Positions 24,527 to 32,440 of a stretch of DNA of 35,827 nt are shown here, piece after piece (the first letter of the stretch is position 1; every line of letters starts with the position of its first letter). Position numbers and translations under genes: made by a program. Origin of the DNA: Alphaproteobacteria bacterium UBA828 (GTDB taxonomy: Bacteria; Pseudomonadota; Alphaproteobacteria; UBA828); NCBI GenBank assembly GCA_002296185.1, contig DBHM01000027.1, positions 101,225-137,051 of the forward strand, in the 5' to 3' direction. Below the pieces are notes generated by a model that saw only the letters and a program-made list of their open reading frames with translations, searched no databases and was not told where the DNA came from.

Positions 24527-25417
24527 TCATATATTTCTGAGTTTTTCTTGAACTTTAAGAAGATCGCTCCAAGCCTTACGTTTTGCGCTAGGTTGTCTTA
24601 GTAAGTATGCTGGATGAAAGGTCGCTATTGTGGCTATTTCGTCCTTTGTATCAGGAGTAACTATACTATACCACTTTCCTCTGATCCTTGTTATGCCCTC
24701 TTCTTTATTTAACATAGTCTTTGCCGCTACTCCGCCAACAAGAACTATAACTTTTGGGCTGACAAGTTTGATTTGTTTTTCTACGAAGGGTTTGCAAATT
24801 GCGATTTCTTCAGCCGTGGGAGCGCGATTACCAGGAGGCCTCCAGTTAACTATATTTGTAATATAACAGTCTGTACGATCTTTTGTGATTGATAATAACA
24901 TTTTGTCTAATAATTTTCCGGCAGAGCCAACGAAAGGTAGGCCTTTTTTATCTTCTTCTGCACCCGGGGCTTCGCCAATTATCATTATATCAGCATCAAT
25001 AGATCCGTCATAAATAACAGTAGATGTCGCTGTTTTTTTGAGAGGGCAGTCTTCAAATAATCTTATAGCCTTAACAAGTTCCTCTAGAGTTTTGCAAGAA
25101 TCTGCAATATTTTTCGCCCTCTCTAATTGGTTCCCATTATTTCTTTTATGTTGGTTGATATTCAAGAGATCGATATTTGTTATTTTTCGGCTAGGGGTAT
25201 TTGAGCCCAATTCTCTCTGTTTTATTCCCTCTTTGGGGCCTAGAAAGTGGTCATTCGGAGAATTATCAGTCGATTCGTCAGCCCCTAACTCTACTTGCCA
25301 GGCTAGTTGATCAACCATTTTTTTTAGCTCATTGTCACTCATGGGTAGTATAATAACAAATATATACATTCTTTGGTTATTTAAGATGATAAAGTCTATA
25401 TTTTTTAATTTAACCAT
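24527..25417 (-). CDS. uracil-DNA glycosylase, family 4-like
   Basis: The protein of up to 296 residues removes uracil from DNA. Motif 1 is IIGEAPGAEEDKKGLPFVG, followed by SAGKLLDKML and NIVNWRPPGNRAPTAEEI. Motif 2 is TFHPAYLLRQPSAKRKAW near the C-terminus. This is the family 4 pattern. The family's four Fe-S cysteines are not all obvious here, so the iron-sulfur state is unclear. The start is ambiguous. ATG at 25417 has GGAAAA upstream, but the hydrophobic first 25 residues are unusual. The Met at residue 26 (position 25342, MSDNELKKMV) gives the N-terminus seen in homologs. It is divergent from the ETF-QO gene. Confidence 0.9.
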   Translation of the reverse strand: MVKLKNIDFIILNNQRMYIFVIILPMSDNELKKMVDQLAWQVELGADESTDNSPNDHFLGPKEGIKQRELGSNTPSRKITNIDLLNINQHKRNNGNQLERAKNIADSCKTLEELVKAIRLFEDCPLKKTATSTVIYDGSIDADIMIIGEAPGAEEDKKGLPFVGSAGKLLDKMLLSITKDRTDCYITNIVNWRPPGNRAPTAEEIAICKPFVEKQIKLVSPKVIVLVGGVAAKTMLNKEEGITRIRGKWYSIVTPDTKDEIATIATFHPAYLLRQPSAKRKAWSDLLKVQEKLRNI

Positions 25418-25479
25418 AATTATTTTCCGGTCATAAATCGGAATTTTTTGTTATTATTGTATGGCAAGGGTTTATTGGG

Positions 25480-25498
25480 GAATCATGAGTCGAGAGTC
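25480..25498. promoter_or_regulatory. cluster of three GANTC sites over the ETF-QO start
   Basis: GAATC (25480-25484), GAGTC (25487-25491) and GAGTC (25494-25498) lie within 19 bp around the likely start codon. These are CcrM recognition sites, and ccrM is in this window. Part of the pattern is forced by coding (Ser-Arg-Glu-Ser), so a regulatory role is only a possibility. Confidence 0.3.
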
Positions 25499-27140
25499 TA
25501 TGGAATATGATGTTGTGATCGTAGGAGGTGGTCCTGCAGGACTTTCTGCTGCAATTCGTTTAAAGCAGTTAAGTATTGCTCAAGGAAGGGATTTGACTGT
25601 AACTGTTTTAGAGAAGGGTTCTGAGGTAGGTGCTCATATTCTCTCAGGAGCAATATTAGAGCCTAGGGCTTTGGATGAATTGATTCCTGACTGGAAAGAA
25701 AAAGATGCCCCTCTTATAACTAAGGCAGAGGAGGATAGGTTCTACTTTATCCAGAAAAAGCGTGGATGGAGGCTCCCAAATTTCTTGTTACCACCTCAAA
25801 TGCATAACGGGGGAAATTATATTATTAGCCTTGGCAATTTTTGTCGTTGGTTAGCGAGGCAAGCTGAGGAATTAGGTGTTGAAATCTACCCAGGCTTTGC
25901 GGCGTCTGAAGTTCTTTATGATGAATATGGCGCGGTAAGAGGAGTTGCAACAGGGGATATGGGTAGGAGTGCCGAAGGTGAACCTAAGCAATCTTTTGAG
26001 CCAGGTATTGAGTTAATCGGAAAATATACGTTGTTTGCTGAAGGTGTAAGAGGATCACTTGCTAAACAAGTAATCGATAAGTTTAGTCTGAATTCTAATT
26101 GCGATCCGCAGACTTACGGAATAGGCATTAAAGAGCTATGGGAAATTGACCCCTCAAGACATAAAAAGGGGTTGATACAGCATACATTTGGTTGGCCTCT
26201 AGATTCCTCGACATATGGAGGTACGTTCCTTTACCATCTTGAGGATAATCTTGTTTCATTTGGTCTTGTTGTCGCTTTAGATTATAAAAACCCATATCTG
26301 TCGCCATTTGAAGAAATGCAGAGAGTAAAGCTACACCCGATAATTCGAAAATATTTGGAGGGTGGAAGGAGAATCTCATATGGTGCCCGTGCCATAAATG
26401 AAGGGGGGCTTCAGTCCATACCGAAGCTAATCTTTCCTGGAGGAGCCTTGATAGGTTGTTCTGCTGGTTTTGTTAATGTTCCGAAGATTAAAGGCAGTCA
26501 TAACGCTATGAAGACTGGCATGTTAGCTGCTGAGTCAGTATTTGATAAAATAGTGGATGGAGGCGAATCAGATGATAGAATTCTCAATTCTTATCCTAAA
26601 AAACTTCAAAAATCTTGGGTATGGAAAGAACTAAGTGAAGTTCGTAATTGTCGCCCAGCTTTTCGGTGGGGATTGCTTGCAGGTACAATAATTAGTGGAA
26701 TAGAGTTATGGACAAAGGGCATTTTTCCATGGACTTTACACCATCATGATGATCACTTGGCCCTACAATTAGCTTCAAAATCAGTGAAAATAAACTATCC
26801 CAAGCCTGATGGAGAGCTAACATTTGATAGACTATCATCAGTTTTTTTATCTAATACAACACATGAGGAAGATCAGCCGTGCCACTTAACACTCAAAGAT
26901 GAAAAAATACCTTTAATAGTTAATCTTGATCGTTATGCTTCGCCAGAAGAGAGATATTGTCCTGCTGGTGTTTATGAGATTGTTGAAGAAAAAGATAAGG
27001 ACGGTGAACTAAAGCCTCGACTTCAAATCAATGCACAAAACTGTGTTCATTGTAAGACATGCGATATTAAAGATCCTACCCAGAATATTACCTGGATAAC
27101 TCCGGAAGGTGGTGGAGGACCCAATTACCCAAATATGTAA
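25485..27140 (+). CDS. electron transfer flavoprotein-ubiquinone oxidoreductase
   Basis: The roughly 551-residue membrane-associated flavoprotein passes electrons from ETF (fatty acid and amino acid oxidation) to ubiquinone. The FAD-binding motif is YDVVIVGGGPAGLSAAIRL at the N-terminus. The ETF-QO block VGAHILSGAILEPRALDELI follows, and the C-terminus carries the 4Fe-4S ferredoxin-like domain with CPAGVYE and CVHCKTC. I place the start at 25485 (MSRESMEYD, as in homologs, with GGGGA just upstream). An in-frame ATG at 25461 would add 8 residues but has no Shine-Dalgarno. It is the first gene of ETF-QO-TPR-ispE. The divergent gap to the UDG gene is short. Confidence 0.96.
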   Translation: MSRESMEYDVVIVGGGPAGLSAAIRLKQLSIAQGRDLTVTVLEKGSEVGAHILSGAILEPRALDELIPDWKEKDAPLITKAEEDRFYFIQKKRGWRLPNFLLPPQMHNGGNYIISLGNFCRWLARQAEELGVEIYPGFAASEVLYDEYGAVRGVATGDMGRSAEGEPKQSFEPGIELIGKYTLFAEGVRGSLAKQVIDKFSLNSNCDPQTYGIGIKELWEIDPSRHKKGLIQHTFGWPLDSSTYGGTFLYHLEDNLVSFGLVVALDYKNPYLSPFEEMQRVKLHPIIRKYLEGGRRISYGARAINEGGLQSIPKLIFPGGALIGCSAGFVNVPKIKGSHNAMKTGMLAAESVFDKIVDGGESDDRILNSYPKKLQKSWVWKELSEVRNCRPAFRWGLLAGTIISGIELWTKGIFPWTLHHHDDHLALQLASKSVKINYPKPDGELTFDRLSSVFLSNTTHEEDQPCHLTLKDEKIPLIVNLDRYASPEERYCPAGVYEIVEEKDKDGELKPRLQINAQNCVHCKTCDIKDPTQNITWITPEGGGGPNYPNM

Positions 27141-27177
27141 ACTGAAGCTAATGTTCGTCAAGGGAGTGGTTTGTTAA

Positions 27178-28968
27178 GTGATAATTGGTTTGAAAAATAC
27201 TTTTAAGTTGTTTCCCCTTTTCATTTTGGGCTTAATTTTTCTAACGCTCATTTCTTTTTTATTATTACTTTCATCTCCTCCAGTTTTTTCTAAAGAACAA
27301 TATGATCCCGGGTTACCTCCAAAATATTTGAAATTTGACCATCAATCAGAGAAAAAGGAATTAGCTCTTGGTAGTTATCTCGCCGGCACCTATGCAATGC
27401 GTAAAAACCAGCAAGAGCTAGCATCAGAATATTTCACTGATGTTTTGAAAGCTAATCCTTCTAATGTAAATATTTTGAACCAAGCGATAGCATCACTAGC
27501 TTTTCAGGGAAAAATCTCAGAATCTATTCTTCTTGCAAGAGATCAAATTACGTATGATTCTACAAGTAAAATTGGCAGGCTACTAATTTTAGTAGATGCT
27601 CTTGATAGGTCAGACTTTATAAAGGCTAAAAATTACTTAGATTCTATGCCCCGTGACGATGTTTATTCACTATTGGTGCCTATAATTAATGCATGGATAA
27701 ATTATGAGTCAGGTAACAAAGATGATGCAATATTATCCATTATACCTAATAATAGTGATGAGCCGCTTCATCCCTATTATACCTTACATGCAGCTATTAT
27801 TAGCGAACTATCAGGTCGGCCACTACGTGCAGAGAGTTTCTATAGCGCAGTTGACGAAAACCTAATTTTACAGACTGATAGAATGGTGGAATTGAGGGGT
27901 AATTTTCTCGGCCGTTTAGGGAAATATGATGAAGAAGTAGAGTTACTGGAAGATTACTTAAGTCTCATACCTGACAACTACTGGGCTGAGGTAGAATTAA
28001 TTCGCGCCAAGGATAAAATTCAGCCTAAGCCAGAAATTAACCATTATAGAGATGGCATAGCTGAGACCTTTTATGGAATAAGCGAGCTATTGACTCTTGG
28101 ATCGCGATTTCAAGATGCATTAATTTTTGCACAACTATCCATTCACTTACGTTCTGATTTTGACTCTGCAAGTTTACTTTTAGGTCGTATCTATGAAGCT
28201 CTCCAAATGCCTAATCAGGCAGCGTCTGCGCTTATTAGCGTATCCTCTAAATCTTCTTATGAAAGGGACGCAAAAATCCGGTATGCACTAAATCTTGCTG
28301 ATATGGGGAAAATTGAAGATGCTGCTAAGGTGCTACGAGAGCTTACTAGGAAAAAAATAGATCGCCTTGACGCTCCTCAGGCTCTTGGAGACATTTTTCG
28401 TTATTCACAGCGATTTTCAGAAGCCATAGATGCTTATGATATTGCTATCCAGCGTATCTCGGAGTTTAAGCCACATCATTGGCGGTTGCTTTATTCTAGA
28501 GGTATAGCCCTTGAAAGAGAAAAAGACTGGAAAAACGCAGAAAAAGATTTCCTGCAAGCATTGGAGCTTTCCCCTGAGCAACCTCTAGTACTTAATTACC
28601 TGGGGTATTCTTGGTTGGAGCAAGGGGAAAATTTTTTGTTGGCCAAGGATATGATTGAAAAAGCTGTAAATTTAAAACCCAATGATGGTTATATTGTTGA
28701 TAGTCTTGGATGGGCGTTCTATTGCCTTGGTGACTTCAAGAATGCTGTACAGTATCTAGAAAGAGCTGTTGAACTAATGCCAGGTGATCCAATAATTAAT
28801 GATCACCTTGGGGATGCGTTTTGGCAAGCTGGCCGCAATTTAGAGGCAAAGTATCAGTGGCAGAGAGCATTGACTTTAGGTGCTGATGGTAGGGATGCAA
28901 AAATTATAAGTAAAAAAATAGATAGAGGTCTAGAAATAGATATAAGGGTAAGAGAAGGGGAATTGTGA
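27178..28968 (+). CDS. exported tetratricopeptide repeat protein
   Basis: The 596-residue protein has an N-terminal hydrophobic segment (about residues 9-33) with probable cleavage near PPVFSKEQ. TPR repeats then cover most of the chain: an array at about 55-130, and a clearer one at about 385-575 with motifs such as NYLGYSWLEQGENFLLAKDMIEKAVNL, broken by VDSLGWAFYCLGDFKNAVQYLERAVEL. It is likely a periplasmic protein-interaction scaffold, possibly with a role in envelope biogenesis, but no specific function is known. The start is GTG at 27178, with AGGGAG upstream. It overlaps ispE by 4 bp. The ETF-QO-TPR-ispE order is conserved in Alphaproteobacteria. Confidence 0.88.
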   Translation: MIIGLKNTFKLFPLFILGLIFLTLISFLLLLSSPPVFSKEQYDPGLPPKYLKFDHQSEKKELALGSYLAGTYAMRKNQQELASEYFTDVLKANPSNVNILNQAIASLAFQGKISESILLARDQITYDSTSKIGRLLILVDALDRSDFIKAKNYLDSMPRDDVYSLLVPIINAWINYESGNKDDAILSIIPNNSDEPLHPYYTLHAAIISELSGRPLRAESFYSAVDENLILQTDRMVELRGNFLGRLGKYDEEVELLEDYLSLIPDNYWAEVELIRAKDKIQPKPEINHYRDGIAETFYGISELLTLGSRFQDALIFAQLSIHLRSDFDSASLLLGRIYEALQMPNQAASALISVSSKSSYERDAKIRYALNLADMGKIEDAAKVLRELTRKKIDRLDAPQALGDIFRYSQRFSEAIDAYDIAIQRISEFKPHHWRLLYSRGIALEREKDWKNAEKDFLQALELSPEQPLVLNYLGYSWLEQGENFLLAKDMIEKAVNLKPNDGYIVDSLGWAFYCLGDFKNAVQYLERAVELMPGDPIINDHLGDAFWQAGRNLEAKYQWQRALTLGADGRDAKIISKKIDRGLEIDIRVREGEL

Positions 28969-29846
28969 ATAAGGAAAGAGAAAAGCTTCTTTGTATAGAT
29001 GCGCCTGCCAAAATTAATCTATATTTACACATTACAGGAAAGCGCACTGATGGGCTCCATGAGCTTGAAAGTTTAATAGTTTTTGCAGAGACTTGTGACG
29101 TAATCTCTTTTCGTCCTAGTAAAACTCTTAGCTTGGAAATATCTGGGCCGCAGGCTAATCAATTAAAAGAGCAAGATAGCAAAAATATTATTCTTAAAGC
29201 CGTAGAATCAATGTCTAGTCTTATAGACTCTAATGTAGATGTGGGAGTTGAGATACATTTACAGAAATTTCTACCTATTGCTGCAGGAATAGGTGGTGGA
29301 TCAGCCGACGCAGCTGCAACCTTACGTGCACTCAAGATTTTATGGAACGTAAGTTTGTCAGATAATCAATTGATGAATCTTGCATATTCTCTTGGTTCAG
29401 ACGTTCCTGTTTGTATATTGGGAACTAGTGCTTATTTAGCCGGTGTAGGCGAAAAAGTTACTCCTGTAGAGAGTATACCCAAGATCCCACTTCTACTTGT
29501 TAACCCTAAAATTCCTTTACCCACCTCTCTCGTATTCAATTCTTGGAAGGGCTCGAATTCAACGCTAAATCCTATAGTTAGTTTTTCGGGAAGTGTAAGC
29601 AAATTAGTAGCGGAATTAAGAGATAGACGAAATGACCTTGAAGATCCTGCTCGAAGTTTAGTTCCTCAAATAGATGAAGTTATTTGTGAAATTCAGTCGC
29701 AGCGTGGTTGTGAGTTAGCCAGAATGTCTGGAAGTGGTGCTACATGTTTTGGCATATTTTTGAAGCAAGAGGATTTAACTATAGCCGCATCTAGGATAAA
29801 AATGAGTCATCCAAACTGGTGGGTAATGGAAACTTTTTCAAGGTAA
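28965..29846 (+). CDS. ispE: 4-diphosphocytidyl-2-C-methyl-D-erythritol kinase
   Basis: The 293-residue GHMP kinase of the MEP isoprenoid pathway phosphorylates the 2-hydroxyl of CDP-ME. The N-terminal APAKINLYLHITGKRTDGLHEL holds the substrate-binding Lys-Asn. The ATP loop is LPIAAGIGGGSADAAATL (103-120), followed by LGSDVPVC and the C-terminal RMSGSGATCFGIF. The start is GTG at 28965, sharing four bases (GTGA) with the TPR gene stop, so it is coupled. It is convergent with the nucleotide-sugar dehydrogenase gene. Confidence 0.97.
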   Translation: MNKEREKLLCIDAPAKINLYLHITGKRTDGLHELESLIVFAETCDVISFRPSKTLSLEISGPQANQLKEQDSKNIILKAVESMSSLIDSNVDVGVEIHLQKFLPIAAGIGGGSADAAATLRALKILWNVSLSDNQLMNLAYSLGSDVPVCILGTSAYLAGVGEKVTPVESIPKIPLLLVNPKIPLPTSLVFNSWKGSNSTLNPIVSFSGSVSKLVAELRDRRNDLEDPARSLVPQIDEVICEIQSQRGCELARMSGSGATCFGIFLKQEDLTIAASRIKMSHPNWWVMETFSR

Positions 29847-29895
29847 TATTTAAAAAGATTTTCCCTTGAGCGAAAATATAAGAAGCCATGAAAAT

Positions 29896-31152
29896 TTAGA
29901 GTGCCCAGCGACGAATGCTGTCTTTTAAAGATAAATTACGCCATATACCCTTTACATCCCCTAAAAGACCATCCTCCTTAAGTAGACCTTCCAGTGTTGT
30001 TGAATTAATTTTACGGTAATCAGAATGTGAAACGCAGCATAAAACGCAATCAAATTTTGATTGAAATGTAAGTGTTTTCTCAAGAGTAATATCGTATATA
30101 GATTGCGCTTCCTCATTGCAGGCATAGGGATCATGAACAATGACAGTATGATTTGATTCTCTTAGTCTAAAAACTATATCTATTACCTGTGAATTGCGGA
30201 TATCTGGCACATCTTCTTTAAAAGTAAAACCAAGAATAAGAATTTTTGATTTTGCTTTCAAGTTATCCGAAATTTGATTAGCAATATATGTGCCCATAGA
30301 GTCATTTACTTGTCTTCCGGTTAATACAACAGCTGGCTCATGTCCAAGTTTACGGGCACAATGGGCAAGATAATAAGGGTCAACCCCGATACAGTGGCCT
30401 CCAACTAGACCGGGTTGGAAATCTAAAAAATTCCATTTAGTTTTGGCCGCTTCAAGAACATCAAATGTAGAAATTTCTAATTTCTGACATATTTGGGCTA
30501 TTTCATTAATGAAAGCAATATTTATATCTCGTTGAGCATTTTCAATAGCTTTTGCTGCTTCAGCTGTCTTTATATTTGGCGCAATATGAATTCCACCACT
30601 TGTTATCCCACTATATATTTCTGAAATAGTTTGGGCTACTTTGGAGTTCTGGCCGGAAACAACTTTAGTTATACGATCAACTGTATGTTCGCTATCTCCG
30701 GGATTAATACGTTCAGGGGAGTATCCTAAAAAAAAGTCCTTACCGCATTTTAGGTTTGAAGATTCTTCAAGAATTGGCCCACATATTTCCTCAGTTACTC
30801 CTGGCCATACAGTGCTTTCATAAATAACCACTGACCCTTTTTCGATATGCCGTCCAACAGTTTGAGTGGCTGAATAGAGAGCCGTTAAGTCAGGATCATT
30901 ATTATTATCTACCGGGGTTGGGACTGCGATTATAAATATTTCTGCGAATGAAAGATCATCGGGGGTAGAGGTGAAGGATATTTTAGATATAGACAATTCT
31001 TTTGATGAAACTTCCCCGGTTTTGTCAGATTTTCTCTTGAGTTCATCAATTCGCCTTACATCAATATCAAAGCCTATAACTTCGTTCGATTTACTAAGAG
31101 CTAAAGCTAGGGGAAGGCCTACATACCCAAGGCCAATTATAGCAATTTTCAT
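29896..31152 (-). CDS. tviB: nucleotide sugar dehydrogenase (TviB/WbpA-type UDP-HexNAc 6-dehydrogenase)
   Basis: The 418-residue NAD-dependent enzyme oxidises C6 of a UDP-sugar to the uronic acid. The N-terminal Rossmann motif is IGLGYVGLPLALAL (6-19). The catalytic cysteine is C254 in GLVGGHCIGVDPYYL. The VPTPVD and YSPERINPGD blocks are present. The motif AKAIENAQRDINIAFINE matches the WbpA/VipA group acting on UDP-GlcNAc or UDP-GalNAc, not the UDP-glucose Ugd group. Exact substrate remains inferred. It is divergent from the epimerase (257-bp AT-rich gap with no clear promoter). It lies at the start of the envelope-polysaccharide region. Confidence 0.88.
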   Translation of the reverse strand: MKIAIIGLGYVGLPLALALSKSNEVIGFDIDVRRIDELKRKSDKTGEVSSKELSISKISFTSTPDDLSFAEIFIIAVPTPVDNNNDPDLTALYSATQTVGRHIEKGSVVIYESTVWPGVTEEICGPILEESSNLKCGKDFFLGYSPERINPGDSEHTVDRITKVVSGQNSKVAQTISEIYSGITSGGIHIAPNIKTAEAAKAIENAQRDINIAFINEIAQICQKLEISTFDVLEAAKTKWNFLDFQPGLVGGHCIGVDPYYLAHCARKLGHEPAVVLTGRQVNDSMGTYIANQISDNLKAKSKILILGFTFKEDVPDIRNSQVIDIVFRLRESNHTVIVHDPYACNEEAQSIYDITLEKTLTFQSKFDCVLCCVSHSDYRKINSTTLEGLLKEDGLLGDVKGIWRNLSLKDSIRRWAL

Positions 31153-31409
31153 AATATTTGGCTCATTTATAATGCTTTTGGTTGATTTCTTATTTATAGC
31201 GGTTTTCTAGATAAAAATTTATGTTGGCACAACGATGCTCTCTAAGTATTTATTCTACTATTACTATAAAAATTGAATGTATATCATATCACAATGTCGT
31301 ATCTAGTGGGAGATTGATGTATTTAGTAGTCAGATATGGATTTCTCTATAGTCTATATCTTCAAAATTAGTTTAGATTTGTATTAATTGGAAGTGATCTT
31401 GGAAAAACT

Positions 31410-32399
31410 ATGAGTATCCTAGTTACCGGAGCTGCCGGTTTTATAGGTTTCCACGCGTGTAAACGATTACTTGAGCGTGGTAATGAAGTCATCGGAATAG
31501 ATAACTTTAATGCTTATTATGATGTTTCTTTAAAAGAAGCGCGGTGTAACCAATTATTACAACATCCCAATTTTAAAATGAAGCGTATCGATATTGCTGA
31601 TAAAGATACAATGTTTAATGAGTTTGAGGAAAATGAAAATATCACAAAAGTTTTACATTTAGCTGCTCAGGCAGGGGTGCGCTATTCATTTATTAATCCT
31701 TATGAGTATATTAAATCAAATGTTATGGGTCAGGTTGTTCTTTTAGAACTGTGCAAGACTTTTTCTAAATTAGATCATTTCATATATGCTAGCTCTAGCT
31801 CAGTTTATGGCGGTAACAAGAAACAACCATTTTCTGAGATTGATAAAGTAGATCATCCCGTCTCACTTTATGCTGCGACAAAAAAAGCAGATGAACTTAT
31901 TAGCCATGTTTATTCTGAGTTAAATTCCATTAAAATGACAGGGCTTAGATTCTTTACGGTTTATGGCCCATGGGGGCGACCCGATATGAGTGCTTATATA
32001 TTTACTAAGGCAATATTTGAGGGGCAGCCAATAGATTTATTCAATCATGGAAAAATGAAAAGAGATTTTACATTTATTGATGATGTGGTTGATGGCGTTT
32101 TAGAAATTATTGATAGTAATAAGGATATAGATATAGAAGGAACTGATGACAACTACAACATCTATAATATTGGTAATAATAGACCGGAAGATGTATCTAG
32201 ATTTATAAGTATTCTGGAAGAGCTCATAGGCAAAAAGGCAATTATAAGATTAGCGCCTATGCAGCCAGGTGATGTAGTTTCGACTTTCGCTGATATTGCG
32301 AAAATAAAAAATAAATTTGATTTTAGCCCAAAGACATCGATTGAATCAGGGCTATTTAAGTTTGTTGATTGGTACAAAAATTATCATAATTTAGGGTAG
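31410..32399 (+). CDS. NAD-dependent sugar epimerase (UDP-glucuronate 4-epimerase-like)
   Basis: The 329-residue extended short-chain dehydrogenase has the NAD motif TGAAGFIGFHACKRLLERG (6-24). The IDNFNAYYDVSLKEAR block is typical of UDP-glucuronate 4-epimerases (LpsL/CapI/GAE). The Ser of YASSSSVYGG (about 127-136) and the Y154-x3-K158 pair form the catalytic triad. The TGLRFFTVYGPWGRPDMS block contacts the sugar. UDP-GlcA is the family's main substrate, but a UDP-HexNAcA made by the divergent dehydrogenase is also possible. GGA precedes the ATG. A hairpin with a T-tract follows the stop. Confidence 0.88.
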   Translation: MSILVTGAAGFIGFHACKRLLERGNEVIGIDNFNAYYDVSLKEARCNQLLQHPNFKMKRIDIADKDTMFNEFEENENITKVLHLAAQAGVRYSFINPYEYIKSNVMGQVVLLELCKTFSKLDHFIYASSSSVYGGNKKQPFSEIDKVDHPVSLYAATKKADELISHVYSELNSIKMTGLRFFTVYGPWGRPDMSAYIFTKAIFEGQPIDLFNHGKMKRDFTFIDDVVDGVLEIIDSNKDIDIEGTDDNYNIYNIGNNRPEDVSRFISILEELIGKKAIIRLAPMQPGDVVSTFADIAKIKNKFDFSPKTSIESGLFKFVDWYKNYHNLG

Positions 32400-32411
32400 C
32401 TAGTCTTTAAC

Positions 32412-32440
32412 GTTAACCATCAGGGTAACTTATTTTTAAT
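32412..32440 (+). terminator. probable terminator after the epimerase gene
   Basis: GTTAACC-ATCA-GGGTAAC forms a 7-bp stem with one internal mismatch, 12 bp after the stop. TTATTTTTAAT follows. It stands between convergent genes and overlaps the fusion-gene stop by one base. Confidence 0.5.

Noticed and set aside
29847..29895. Possible bidirectional terminator between ispE and the dehydrogenase gene
   Set aside because: Only a 6-bp AT-rich inverted repeat (ATTTTC/GAAAAT) is present, too weak to call.
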